Counted from the stretch's first letter, positions 40,084-48,912 are shown. The stretch is DNA of 64,000 bases from Leisingera sp. JC1 (GCF_001679925.1 NZ_LYUZ01000046.1:1-64000); one strand, 5' to 3'. A program made the numbers and translations. Notes: generated by a model from the sequence alone, not told the origin.

Positions 40084-41403
40084 ATGGACTTGCCCGGACT
40101 CAAGACAATCCGCATTGCCGCCTGTGACATGAACGGCCAGATGCGCGGCAAGCGGCTGCCCGCAAGCCAGGCAGGCAAGCTGGAAAGCGGCGGTGCACGG
40201 ATGCCGGTTTCCGCCCTCAACGTCGACCTTTGGGGCCGCGATGTCGAAGACAGCCCGCTGGTCTTTGAGACCGGCGATGCCGATGGCGTCATGCTGCCCA
40301 CCGAGCGCGGCCCGGTGCCGATGCCCTGGCTCAAGACCGCCTCGGCACTGGTGCCGATGGCAATGTACTGGGAAGATGGCTCCCCCTTCCTCGGCGATCC
40401 CCGCCATGTGCTGGGTGAGGTGCTGTCGCGCTACACCGCGCGCGGCTGGACTGTTGTCGCTGCGACCGAGATGGAATTCAGCCTGCTGGACGACAGCGGC
40501 GCCCGCCCGGCCCCGCCGATCGATCCGCTCACAGGGCGCGAGCTGGATCAGCAATCGGTGCTGTCGATTGCCGAACTCGATGCCTTTGACGAGTTTTTCT
40601 CCGACCTCTACGAGGGCGCTGAGGCGATGGGCATTCCCGCCCAGGACGCCATCTCCGAGGCCGGCCTCGGGCAGTTCGAAATCAACCTCCTCCACCAGGA
40701 GGCGATGCGCGCCGCAGATGATGCGTGGCTGTTTAAGGCCTTGGTCAAAGGGCTTGCCCGCAAACACGGATTTGCCGCGACCTTCATGGCCAAACCCTAT
40801 GCCGAGGAAGCCGGCAACGGCATGCATGTGCATTTCTCGGTCGAGGATCAGGACGGCAACAACATCTTTGACGACGGCAGTGACAAAGGGTCTGATCTGC
40901 TGATGCACGCGGTTGCCGGCTGTCTGGCAGCGATGCCCGCCAGCTCGCTGATCTTTGCCCCGCACGGCAACTCCTATGACCGGCTGGTGCCCGGCGCCCA
41001 CGCCCCGGTCAGCGCCGCTTGGGCGTATGAAAACCGCACTGCCGCCATCCGTATTCCCGGCGGCAGCCCCAAGGCGCGCCGGATCGAACACCGGGTCGCA
41101 GGCGGCGACATCAACCCCTACCTGATGCTTGCCACAGTTCTCGGCGCGGCCTTGGCCGGGATTGAGGACAAGATGCAGCCGCCAGCGCCTTCCGAGGGCA
41201 ACATTTATGAGATTGAGGGCCTGCCGCAGTTGGCCGCCGACTGGGAGACCGCGATCAACTGGTTTGACACCGACCCGCTGATTGCACGCATCCTGCCGGA
41301 CCTCGCCATCCGCAACCTTGTGATGACCAAGCGGCAGGAACTCATGGGCTTTGCGGAACGCCCTAAGGAGAGCCATTGGCTGTCCTGGCTAGAGGCGGTA
41401 TAA
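40084..41403 (+). CDS. Glutamine synthetase family protein 1 (PuuA-like)
   Basis: 439-residue enzyme of the glutamine synthetase superfamily, shorter at the N-terminus than GlnA. Metal and ATP-site blocks are visible: ATEMEFSLL, SEAGLGQFEINLL, GNGMHVHFS, YENRTAAIRIPGG and RIEHRVAGGDINPYL. Members beside amidotransferases and amine oxidoreductases act as gamma-glutamyl-amine ligases such as PuuA. Start at 40084 is favoured over 40072 because GGAG lies 7 nt upstream. Probably the first gene of the catabolic cluster reaching to 46283. Confidence 0.88.
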   Translation: MDLPGLKTIRIAACDMNGQMRGKRLPASQAGKLESGGARMPVSALNVDLWGRDVEDSPLVFETGDADGVMLPTERGPVPMPWLKTASALVPMAMYWEDGSPFLGDPRHVLGEVLSRYTARGWTVVAATEMEFSLLDDSGARPAPPIDPLTGRELDQQSVLSIAELDAFDEFFSDLYEGAEAMGIPAQDAISEAGLGQFEINLLHQEAMRAADDAWLFKALVKGLARKHGFAATFMAKPYAEEAGNGMHVHFSVEDQDGNNIFDDGSDKGSDLLMHAVAGCLAAMPASSLIFAPHGNSYDRLVPGAHAPVSAAWAYENRTAAIRIPGGSPKARRIEHRVAGGDINPYLMLATVLGAALAGIEDKMQPPAPSEGNIYEIEGLPQLAADWETAINWFDTDPLIARILPDLAIRNLVMTKRQELMGFAERPKESHWLSWLEAV

Positions 41404-41465
41404 ACCCGCTTTGCCTGCGGCGCCCGGCAAGCCCCTTGCCCGCCCCGGCATCCTCGGCTAGGCTC

Positions 41466-41479
41466 AATTTGATCAAATT
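41466..41479. promoter_or_regulatory. AATTTGATCAAATT palindrome upstream of the amidotransferase gene
   Basis: 14-bp perfect palindrome 9 bp before the ATG at 41489, sharing the core TTTGATCAAA with the site at 40013-40022. It suggests an internal promoter and a common regulator. Confidence 0.55.
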
Positions 41480-41488
41480 TGGTGACAC

Positions 41489-42169
41489 ATGAAAATCGGC
41501 ATCCTGCAAACCGGCCACTCTCCCGAAGATCTGTTCGGAAACTTCGGCGACTACGACGCCATGTTCCGCGACATGCTGGACGGCAACGGGTTTGAGTTTC
41601 AGACTTGGGCGGTTGTGGACGGTATCCTGCCTGACGGGCCTCAGGACGCCGACGCCTGGCTGATCACCGGCTCCAAGCACGGCGCCTATGAAGACCACGC
41701 CTGGATCCCGCCGCTGGAGGATCTGATCCGCGCCATCCATGCACGCAAACAGCCGCTGGCCGGCATCTGCTTCGGCCATCAGATCATCGCACAGGCGCTT
41801 GGCGGCAAGGTCGAAAAGTTCGAGGGCGGCTGGGCCGTCGGCCCGGTCACCTATCAGGTGGACGGCAAGAATCTGACCCTGAACGCCTGGCACCAGGACC
41901 AGGTGGTGAAACTGCCCGAAGACGCCCGCGTGCTGGGCGGCAATGATTTTTGCCGGAACGGCATCCTCGCCTATGGCGACCACATCATCTCCTGGCAGCC
42001 CCACCCCGAATTCCCCAATGCCTTCGTCGGCGGCCTGATCGAAAAGCGCGGCCGCGGCGTGGTGCCCGACGACCTGCTGGACCGTGCAGCCGCTGAGCTG
42101 GACACCCCCGTGGACAACCAAGATATCGCAACCCTCCTCGCAGAATTTTACAGGAAAGAGAGGACCTAA
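41489..42169 (+). CDS. Class I glutamine amidotransferase-like hydrolase
   Basis: 226-residue stand-alone class I amidotransferase domain. Catalytic Cys is in AGICFGHQ and the His/Glu pair in WQPHPEF. Not fused to a synthetase, as expected for a gamma-glutamyl hydrolase; in the Puu pathway a similar fold (PuuD) releases glutamate from gamma-glutamyl-GABA, though this protein looks closer to the GMP-synthase-like amidotransferases. Lies between two glutamine-synthetase-like genes; its stop overlaps the next start (TAATG). Confidence 0.86.
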   Translation: MKIGILQTGHSPEDLFGNFGDYDAMFRDMLDGNGFEFQTWAVVDGILPDGPQDADAWLITGSKHGAYEDHAWIPPLEDLIRAIHARKQPLAGICFGHQIIAQALGGKVEKFEGGWAVGPVTYQVDGKNLTLNAWHQDQVVKLPEDARVLGGNDFCRNGILAYGDHIISWQPHPEFPNAFVGGLIEKRGRGVVPDDLLDRAAAELDTPVDNQDIATLLAEFYRKERT

Positions 42170-43527
42170 TGTCAGCCTGGCTCGACACCCTTCCCGAAGC
42201 AGCAAAAGCCTATCTGGAGGGGCGTCGTCTCGACGAAGTCGAATGCGTTATCTCGGACCTTCCCGGTATCGCCCGTGGCAAGGCGGTACCGGCATCGAAA
42301 TTCGCAAAGACCGATTACTTTCATCTGCCCGACAGCATCTTCTACCAGACCATCACCGGGGACTGGGCCGATGCCGCGGATGAAGACGGCTGGATCGAAA
42401 AGGACATGACGCTGAAACCGGACATGTCGACGGCCACCGCTGCGCCCTGGACCGGTGACTGGACCCTGCAGGTGATTCACGACGCTTATGACCGGCATGA
42501 TCAGCCGATCCCCTACAGCCCGCGCAACGTGCTGAAGCGGGTGGTGCAACTGTACCGCGACAAGGGCTGGAAACCGGTTGTGGCGCCGGAGATGGAGTTC
42601 TTCCTGGTTGCCCGCAACATCGACCCGGCCAAGGAGATCGAGCCGATGATGGGCCGCTCCGGCCGCCCGGCAGCGGCGCGGCAGGCCTATTCGATGACCG
42701 CGGTGGACGAGTTCGGACCCGTCATCGACGACATCTACGACTTTGCCGAGGCGCAGGGCTTCGAGATTGACGGCATCACCCAGGAGGGCGGCGCCGGCCA
42801 GCTGGAGATCAACCTGCGCCACGGCGATCCGGTCAAGCTGGCCGATGAGGTGTTCTACTTCAAGCGCCTGATCCGCGAGGCGGCACTGCGCCACGACTGC
42901 TTTGCCACCTTCATGGCCAAGCCAATCGAGGATGAGCCGGGCTCGGCCATGCATATCCACCATTCGATCCTGGATGTGGAATCCGGCCAGAACATCTTCT
43001 CCGGCCCGCAGGGCGGCGAGACGGATGCGTTCTACAACTTCATCGCCGGTTTGCAGAACCACCTGCCTGCCGGTCTGGCTGTGATGGCGCCCTATGTGAA
43101 CTCCTACCGCCGCTACGTGAAGGACCACGCCGCGCCGATCAACCTGGAATGGGCGCGCGACAACCGCACCACCGGCATCCGCGTGCCGCTGTCTGGACCC
43201 GAGGCCAGGCGGGTGGAGAACCGCATCGCCGGCATGGACTGCAACCCCTACCTGGGCATCGCCCTGTCGCTGGCCTGCGGCTATCTCGGCCTGATCAACG
43301 AGGAACGCCCGCGCAAGCAGTTCAAGGGCGACGCCTATGAGGGCGAAGGCGATATCCCGCAGGTGATGGGCCAGGCGCTGGACCTGTTCGACGAGGCCAA
43401 GGAGCTGCACGAGGTTCTGGGTCCGGACTTTGCCCGCGTCTACTCAATCGTGAAGCGCGCGGAGTATGAGGAGTTCCTGCAGGTCATCTCCCCCTGGGAG
43501 CGCGAGCATCTGCTGATGAACGTCTGA
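42169..43527 (+). CDS. Glutamine synthetase family protein 2 (PuuA-like)
   Basis: 452-residue second member of the family, only moderately similar to protein 1: APEMEFFLVARNID, TQEGGAGQLEINLRHGD, GSAMHIHHS, RDNRTTGIRVPLSGPEARRVENRIAGMDCNPYL. Together the two proteins suggest either two different substrates or a hetero-oligomer. Overlaps the amidotransferase stop; followed by a 28-bp perfect palindrome and the FAD oxidoreductase gene. Confidence 0.9.
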   Translation: MSAWLDTLPEAAKAYLEGRRLDEVECVISDLPGIARGKAVPASKFAKTDYFHLPDSIFYQTITGDWADAADEDGWIEKDMTLKPDMSTATAAPWTGDWTLQVIHDAYDRHDQPIPYSPRNVLKRVVQLYRDKGWKPVVAPEMEFFLVARNIDPAKEIEPMMGRSGRPAAARQAYSMTAVDEFGPVIDDIYDFAEAQGFEIDGITQEGGAGQLEINLRHGDPVKLADEVFYFKRLIREAALRHDCFATFMAKPIEDEPGSAMHIHHSILDVESGQNIFSGPQGGETDAFYNFIAGLQNHLPAGLAVMAPYVNSYRRYVKDHAAPINLEWARDNRTTGIRVPLSGPEARRVENRIAGMDCNPYLGIALSLACGYLGLINEERPRKQFKGDAYEGEGDIPQVMGQALDLFDEAKELHEVLGPDFARVYSIVKRAEYEEFLQVISPWEREHLLMNV

Positions 43528-43532
43528 AGCCT

Positions 43533-43560
43533 CTGGCGCTGCACCGCGGTGCAGCGCCAG
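43533..43560. repeat. 28-bp perfect palindrome between genes
   Basis: CTGGCGCTGCACCG followed directly by its reverse complement, 6 bp after the stop of the second glutamine-synthetase-like gene. It can form a long hairpin in RNA with almost no loop, but no T tract follows. Confidence 0.7.
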
Positions 43561-43634
43561 TGCAATTGATTATCCGGACAAAGAAGAACAGCGGGATCCC
43601 TTCCGGGAACTCCCGCCAACAGGTGAGGTGCGGG

Positions 43635-44945
43635 ATGGCGATGAACCTGCTCTATTCCAATGACCGCAAAGGCGAATATCCAAACAGCTGGTATGCGGCG
43701 ACCGCTGCGCCGCTGGAGCGGTTTCCGGCGCTGAAAAACGATGTAAGGGCGGACGTCTGCATCGTTGGAGGCGGCTACACGGGCCTGTCCGCCGCATTGC
43801 ATCTGGCGGAGGCCGGCCTGTCCGTTGTGCTGCTGGAGGCGCAGCGGGTGGGCTTTGGCGCCTCTGGCCGTAACGGCGGCCAGCTGGGCAGCGGTCAGCG
43901 GATGGAGCAGGACGGGCTGGAAAAGCTGGTCGGTTTGGACGATGCCCGCAAGCTCTGGGATCTGGCCGAGGGCGCCAAGGACCTTGTGAAGGATCTGGTG
44001 GCCCGCCACGGCATCGAATGCCACCTGAAGCCCGGCGTCTCGCACGCCTGTTTCTCCAAGGGGGAGACCTCGCATGAGCACGCCTATGCGGAACATCTGC
44101 AAACCCGCTACGGCTATGATCAGATCGAACTGCTGGACCGGGACGCGATGCAGGCGCTCTGCCCGTCACCTGCCTACGTTGGCGGCTCCCTCGACATGGG
44201 CGCGGGCCATCTGCACCCGCTGGCTTATGTGCTGGGCCTGGCCCGCGCAGCTGCCGCTGCCGGAACTGTGATCCACGAAGACAGCGAAGTTCTGGACATT
44301 CAGGAAGGCAGCCAGTTGCGTGTCCGCACCGCGGGCGGCACCGTAACAGCAGACCACCTGGTCCTGGCTTGCAACGGCTACCTCGGCGGGCTGAACGGCC
44401 AGGTTGCGGCACGGGTGATGCCGATCAACAACTTCGTGGTGGCAACGGAACCGCTGGGGGATGACGCCGCCCGGGTGCTGACCCGTGACGTCGCCGTCGC
44501 GGACACCAAATTCGTGGTCAACTACTTCCGCCTCAGCCACGACAAGCGGCTGCTGTTCGGCGGCGGTGAAAGCTATGGCTACCGCTTCCCCTCCGACATC
44601 CAGGCCACCGTGCGAAAGCCGATGGCTGAGATATTCCCGCATCTGAAGGATGTGAAGATCGACTATGCCTGGGGCGGCACTCTGGGCATCACTATGAAAC
44701 GGATGCCCTACCTGGCACGGCTGGCGCCCAATGTTCTGACCGCCTCAGGCTACTCCGGCCACGGTGTCGGCACTGCGACCCATGCGGGCCAGCTGATGGC
44801 GCAGGCGATCCAGGGACAGGCTGAGGGGTTTGATACCCTGGCCCGCGTCCCTGCCCCGCGCTTCCCCGGCGGGCCGCGGATGCGCTCGCCGCTGCTGGTG
44901 CTGGCGATGACCTGGTTTGCCATGCGCGACCGGCTGGGCGTCTGA
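43635..44945 (+). CDS. FAD-dependent oxidoreductase (DadA/PuuB-like)
   Basis: 436-residue flavoprotein of the DAO family. The dinucleotide-binding motif VCIVGGGYTGLSAALHLAEAG and the SGRNGGQLGSGQRMEQDGLEKL block are typical of PuuB, gamma-glutamylputrescine oxidase; GHLHPLAYVLGLARAA and GYSGHGVGTATHAGQLMAQAI complete the FAD and active-site regions. It would oxidise an amine or gamma-glutamyl-amine to an aldehyde. ATG at 43635 has GAGG upstream; the frame also runs back to a GTG at 43560. Confidence 0.9.
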   Translation: MAMNLLYSNDRKGEYPNSWYAATAAPLERFPALKNDVRADVCIVGGGYTGLSAALHLAEAGLSVVLLEAQRVGFGASGRNGGQLGSGQRMEQDGLEKLVGLDDARKLWDLAEGAKDLVKDLVARHGIECHLKPGVSHACFSKGETSHEHAYAEHLQTRYGYDQIELLDRDAMQALCPSPAYVGGSLDMGAGHLHPLAYVLGLARAAAAAGTVIHEDSEVLDIQEGSQLRVRTAGGTVTADHLVLACNGYLGGLNGQVAARVMPINNFVVATEPLGDDAARVLTRDVAVADTKFVVNYFRLSHDKRLLFGGGESYGYRFPSDIQATVRKPMAEIFPHLKDVKIDYAWGGTLGITMKRMPYLARLAPNVLTASGYSGHGVGTATHAGQLMAQAIQGQAEGFDTLARVPAPRFPGGPRMRSPLLVLAMTWFAMRDRLGV

Positions 44946-45077
44946 GCCGGTTTCCGCGCAACTCCGCAACAATTCTGTGAAATTTTGCCGGGCGCAGCAG
45001 ATTCCGCCGCGTCCGGTCTTGGCATCCTGAAATCTTAGTTTTACATTTCCCAAAGCAACAATTCAGGATTTTGAAAT

Positions 45078-46283
45078 ATGGCTCTGCCGCCCAACGTTCA
45101 TGACGCTGAACCCATTCCCGCAGCCGCCCGCGACGCAATCGACGCTCTGATGCAATCGGGTGACCTGTTCCGCTACACCGCGCCCCAGGATGCGCCGGTC
45201 ACGCTGCTGGAACAGGAATACGCGGAGCTTCTGGGCAGCAAATATGCGCTGGCGGTTTCCTCCTGCTCAGCAGCACTGTTCCTGTCGCTCAAGGCGCTTG
45301 GCCTGCCCCGCGATGCCCGCGTGCTGATCCCGGCCTTCACCTTTGCTGCCGTGCCCTCCTCTGTCGTGCATGCCGACTGTGTGCCGGTGCTGTGCGAGGT
45401 GGCTGACAACTACCGTATCGACATGGCTGATTTCGAGGCCAAGCTGGACAATGTACAGGCAGTGATCATCAGCCATATGCGCGGCCATACTTCTGACATG
45501 GACGCGATCATGGCGCTGTGCGATGCCCGCGGCATCCCGGTGGTCGAGGATGCAGCCCATTCGCTTGGCACCACCTGGAACGGCCGGAACATCGGCACCC
45601 TCGGCAAGGTGGGCTGTTTCTCCTTCCAGTCCTACAAGATGGTCAACGCCGGCGAAGGCGGCATCCTGATCACCGACGACGCCGACCTGATCGCCCGCGC
45701 CGTGATCATGTCCGGTGCCTATGAGCACAACTGGAAAAAGCACAAAGGCCCGCATGGAGAAAACACCCCGGACCTGGAGCAAGCCTTTGCCAAGTGGCAG
45801 AACCAGCTGCCGCTCTATAACCTGCGGATGAGCAACCTGTCCGCCGCGGTGATCCGCCCGCAGCTGCCGGAACTGGCGCGCCGTGTGCGTGACGGTCTCG
45901 CCAACCACGACTATGTGGCGGAGCGGCTGAACGCCTCCCCCTTCTTTGACGTGCCTGCACCGCTGGGGCCGGAGCGCCGGGCACCGGATTCGATCCAGTT
46001 CAACCTAGTGGAACTGAGCGAAGCCCAGACCCGCGCCTTTGCCGCCGCAGCAGAGGCCAAGGGCGTCAAGGTACAAGTCTTCGGGCTGTCCACCGACAAC
46101 GCCCGCGCCTTCTGGAACTGGCAGTTCCTGGGCAACGTCCCTGAGCTGCCCCGGACCCGTGACATGCTGATGAAGGCCTGCGACGTGCGCCTGCCGGTGC
46201 GGCTGACCCGGGCGGAACTGGACGTGATTGCGGACATCCTGCTGGCTGCCGCTCAGGAAACAATGGGCAAGGCTGCCGCCTGA
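45078..46283 (+). CDS. DegT/DnrJ/EryC1/StrS family PLP aminotransferase
   Basis: 401-residue fold-type I aminotransferase of the DegT/AHBA-synthase family. YALAVSSCSAALFLSLKALG is the N-terminal PLP-phosphate region, VVEDAAHSLGTTWNGRNIGTLG holds the Asp, and FSFQSYKMVNAGEGG holds the PLP lysine. The family normally acts on nucleotide sugars or cyclitols, so its presence at the end of an amine-catabolic cluster is unexpected. 132 bp after the oxidoreductase with possible own promoter; a terminator follows. Confidence 0.9.
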   Translation: MALPPNVHDAEPIPAAARDAIDALMQSGDLFRYTAPQDAPVTLLEQEYAELLGSKYALAVSSCSAALFLSLKALGLPRDARVLIPAFTFAAVPSSVVHADCVPVLCEVADNYRIDMADFEAKLDNVQAVIISHMRGHTSDMDAIMALCDARGIPVVEDAAHSLGTTWNGRNIGTLGKVGCFSFQSYKMVNAGEGGILITDDADLIARAVIMSGAYEHNWKKHKGPHGENTPDLEQAFAKWQNQLPLYNLRMSNLSAAVIRPQLPELARRVRDGLANHDYVAERLNASPFFDVPAPLGPERRAPDSIQFNLVELSEAQTRAFAAAAEAKGVKVQVFGLSTDNARAFWNWQFLGNVPELPRTRDMLMKACDVRLPVRLTRAELDVIADILLAAAQETMGKAAA

Positions 46284-46309
46284 GAACGACAGTGCTTTAG
46301 CGAGTTCCT

Positions 46310-46336
46310 GCCCCGGCCTCCGCGCCGGGGCTTTTC
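46310..46336 (+). terminator. Rho-independent terminator after the DegT-family gene
   Basis: 8-bp GCCCCGGC/GCCGGGGC stem (46310-46317 with 46324-46331) and a TTTT tail, 27 bp after the stop. Confidence 0.88.
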
Positions 46337-46376
46337 GCGATTGCAATCCAGGCTTGTGCCGTCCACGGTGCCGCTC

Positions 46377-46898
46377 ATGAAAGGCCCATTGAAATTCAAA
46401 CGGCGCCCGGCCACCGCGCTGGTGGCTATGGCAAACTCCCTGAGCATGGGCGATGCCGTCCCCGGTGATGAGCTGCGCCAGATAATTGGCGCGGTTGTGC
46501 CTGACCGCGCGGAACGGGCGGCGCTGCTCGCCGCGCTCCGCGCGTCGAACGACCCGGACTGCGGCCTGGCCGTGGCCGACCTGCTGACTGCCTATGCCAC
46601 CGAGGCGGCAAAGGCGGAAGCCCAGGCCCGCGACGCGGATCAGGTTATCGGCCAATGGGCGCAGCGTCTGGCCGCCGGCGCGCTGCTGGCAAGCTTTGGC
46701 GCGGCAATTGCCGGCACGGTGGCTGGCGGGCTGGCCTTTGGCCTCACGTTGCTGTCGTTTTCGGGTTTCATTTTCGCAACCGCCTCTCGCATCGGCGGGC
46801 GGGGAAAGATGCGCCGCCGCGCACAAGACCGGGACAGCGCCGACTCGCTGGCCCGCCATGTGCTGGAAGCAGGCAAACTGAAGCAGGAGGGGAAGTGA
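46377..46898 (+). CDS. Hypothetical membrane-hairpin protein
   Basis: 173-residue protein of unknown function. An N-terminal soluble helical part (about 30-95) is followed by a glycine-rich double membrane helix (RLAAGALLASFGAAIAGTVAGGLAFGLTLLSFSGFIFATA) and a basic tail. ATG at 46377 is the first plausible start; the frame extends to a TTG at 46341 and another ATG lies at 46428. No strong ribosome site. Followed 53 bp later by a second small membrane protein gene in the same orientation. Confidence 0.55.
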   Translation: MKGPLKFKRRPATALVAMANSLSMGDAVPGDELRQIIGAVVPDRAERAALLAALRASNDPDCGLAVADLLTAYATEAAKAEAQARDADQVIGQWAQRLAAGALLASFGAAIAGTVAGGLAFGLTLLSFSGFIFATASRIGGRGKMRRRAQDRDSADSLARHVLEAGKLKQEGK

Positions 46899-46951
46899 TA
46901 TGGAATTTTCAGCTTTCTTCCCCTATATTGGCAGTGCAACCGGAGAAACGC

Positions 46952-47146
46952 ATGTTTGAAGCCATGGGACTTGAGACTGTCATCGTCAGCACGATCATCG
47001 GCGCCTGCGCCCTGTCTTTCGGCGCCAGCGCCTATCTTTTCATGCGCGCGCGTCCGCAACCGGCGGCAAAAGATCTGGACAAGATCGTGAAGAACGCCCC
47101 CTATCACCGCCTGCATAACGTGCTGAAGGTCGAGGCCGGGTCCTGA
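46952..47146 (+). CDS. Small single-helix membrane protein
   Basis: 64-residue protein with one transmembrane helix (VIVSTIIGACALSFGASAYLF) and a basic cytoplasmic tail (MRARPQPAAKDLDKIVKNAPYHRLHNVLKVE). CGGAG lies 7 nt before the ATG at 46952, giving good support for this start; a far longer frame upstream overlaps the previous gene and is not real. Function unknown; paired with the preceding membrane-hairpin gene. Confidence 0.65.
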   Translation: MFEAMGLETVIVSTIIGACALSFGASAYLFMRARPQPAAKDLDKIVKNAPYHRLHNVLKVEAGS

Positions 47147-47170
47147 ACCGCTCCCTTCAGTGACCGCGCA

Positions 47171-47203
47171 ACAAAAAGCCCCCGCCGAACCGGACAGGGG
47201 GCT
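47171..47203 (-). terminator. Rho-independent terminator of phaR
   Basis: 8-bp stem AAGCCCCC (47176-47183) with GGGGGCTT (47196-47203); read on the minus strand it is followed by a T run (complement of 47171-47177). Confidence 0.82.
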
Positions 47204-47241
47204 TATCTGTGACTGTTGCTGTCAGCGCCGGGCGCTTCGCG

Positions 47242-47796
47242 TCATTTCATCTTCGACAGTTTTTCCTGCAGCGCTGCCAGCTGTTTCTTGATGTCGTCCA
47301 GATCCTCGCCGCTGCCCTCGGATTTCTCTTCCTCAGCACCGCCGGTCCAGCCCGCAGCACCGAAACCGCCGGTCATCGCCTTCAGGAACGCCTCCTGCTG
47401 CGCTTTCATCGCCTCGAACCCCGGCATCTTGGACATCGGGTTCATGGCGTTCATGTTCTCCATCATCTTCGACTGGCTTTCGCGGAGCATGTCAAAGGAC
47501 GTCTGCAGGAACTGCGGCATCACCCCGCCGCCCGGCACCATATAGCTGCGCACCAGGTCGTTCAGCACATTGACCGGCAATACGTTTTCGCCCCGGCTCT
47601 CATGCTCGGCAATGATCTGGAGAAGATACTGGCGGGTCAGGTCGTCACCGGTTTTCAGGTCGACGATCTGCACCTCGCGGCCTTCCCGGATGAACCCCGC
47701 GATATCCTCCAGCGTGACATAATCGCTGGTCTCGGTGTTATAGAGCCGCCGGCTCGCATACCGTTTGATCAGCAAGGGTTTGTCCTGATCTGCCAT
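47242..47796 (-). CDS. phaR: Polyhydroxyalkanoate synthesis repressor PhaR
   Basis: 184-residue PhaR. The N-terminal DNA-binding domain LLIKRYASRRLYNTETSDYVTLEDIAGFIREG is near invariant in the family, followed by the PHB-accumulation regulatory domain and a Met-rich, then acidic coiled-coil C-terminus. PhaR binds PHB granules and represses phasin genes when granule surface is scarce. In this genome it is separated from phaP and phaC by two opposite-strand genes. Its own upstream region lacks the composite operator found before phaP and phaC. Confidence 0.95.
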   Translation of the reverse strand: MADQDKPLLIKRYASRRLYNTETSDYVTLEDIAGFIREGREVQIVDLKTGDDLTRQYLLQIIAEHESRGENVLPVNVLNDLVRSYMVPGGGVMPQFLQTSFDMLRESQSKMMENMNAMNPMSKMPGFEAMKAQQEAFLKAMTGGFGAAGWTGGAEEEKSEGSGEDLDDIKKQLAALQEKLSKMK

Positions 47797-47992
47797 GTGT
47801 TCCCTCCCCGGTCATGACGCATTGCAGCGAAGCCTATGCCAGTGCAGAACAAAAGGGAAGCCTTGGCGTGTTTTCCGCAACAATTGTTCTGTACACCCCT
47901 GCAGCATCTGCATCAAAAGCCGCTTGACCTGAACCCGGCTTGAGCTTTTATCAGTACCCCCGCACCAGAATTTTGAGCGGGAGCACACAGCA

Positions 47993-48862
47993 ATGAACAT
48001 CCTGATCCTGGGCGGCACCGGCTCCATCGGCACCGCCGTCACCCGGGAACTGGTCCGCCATGGCCACAATGTCACCGGACTCAGCCGGTCTAAAGCCTCG
48101 GACCGCAAGCTGGAAGCCCTGGGCGCCTGCCCCCTGCGCGGCGATCTGCGCGCACCCGGCCCCTGGGTGCGCGAAGCGGCCCGCACGGATGGCTTGATCC
48201 AGCTGGCCGCAACGTTTGAGGACGACATGGCTGAGGCCGATACTTCAGCCATCACCGCGATCCTGCAGCAAGCCGCCCTGCGCCCGCAGCCGCTGCGGAT
48301 GATTTACACCGGCGGATGCTGGCTCTATGGCGCCACTGGCAGCCGCGTTGCCGATGAGACCAGCCCGATGCGGCCGATCAAGCCGTTTGCCTGGATGCAG
48401 AGGAACGCCCGCAGGGTGCTGGACGCCCCTGAGGTCTCCGCGGCGGTGATCCACCCGGCATTGGTCTACCACGAAGACGGCGGCGCCTTCTCACGCTACC
48501 TGGCGGCTGCCAGCGAAGCCAAACCATTCGAGATCTGGGGCAGCATCTCCACCCGCTGGCCGCTGATCCAGCGTGAAGATCTGGCCCGCGCCTACCGGCT
48601 GCTGCTGGAAAATCCGAGCCTCACAGGCCATTTCAACGCCAGTGCCCAGGACGGCGTGCCGGTGGCTGAGATAACCCGCGAGATTGCCCGCCGCCGCGGC
48701 CATGACGGCGGCTATGTGGTGCGCAGCCTGAAACATGTGCTGATCAAATACGGCGACTGGGCCGAAGGTCCGACACTGGACCAGCAGATGGGCTCGGGCA
48801 AGCTGCGCGATCTGACCGGCTGGCAGCCGCAGTTCGTCAGCTTCCGTGATGCGCAGTTTTAA
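47993..48862 (+). CDS. NAD-dependent epimerase/dehydratase family protein
   Basis: 289-residue atypical short-chain dehydrogenase. MNILILGGTGSIGTAVTRELVRHGHNVTGLSRS gives the NAD(P) motif GGTGSIG. The usual YxxxK dyad is not clear (the segment reads GCWLYGATG and later AWMQRNARR), so catalysis may differ or the protein may be a binding variant. Lies inside the pha locus on the opposite strand to phaR and phaC. Substrate unknown. Confidence 0.8.
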   Translation: MNILILGGTGSIGTAVTRELVRHGHNVTGLSRSKASDRKLEALGACPLRGDLRAPGPWVREAARTDGLIQLAATFEDDMAEADTSAITAILQQAALRPQPLRMIYTGGCWLYGATGSRVADETSPMRPIKPFAWMQRNARRVLDAPEVSAAVIHPALVYHEDGGAFSRYLAAASEAKPFEIWGSISTRWPLIQREDLARAYRLLLENPSLTGHFNASAQDGVPVAEITREIARRRGHDGGYVVRSLKHVLIKYGDWAEGPTLDQQMGSGKLRDLTGWQPQFVSFRDAQF

Positions 48863-48912
48863 AACCCGGGCAGAACCCCTTGAAGAAAATATCATATTTT
48901 TTGCATCTAAAT

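Noticed and set aside
43533-43560. Reading the 28-bp palindrome as a PhaR site because it contains CTGC and GCAG
   Set aside because: The two halves are separated by 8 bases rather than 3-4, and the context is unrelated to PHB.
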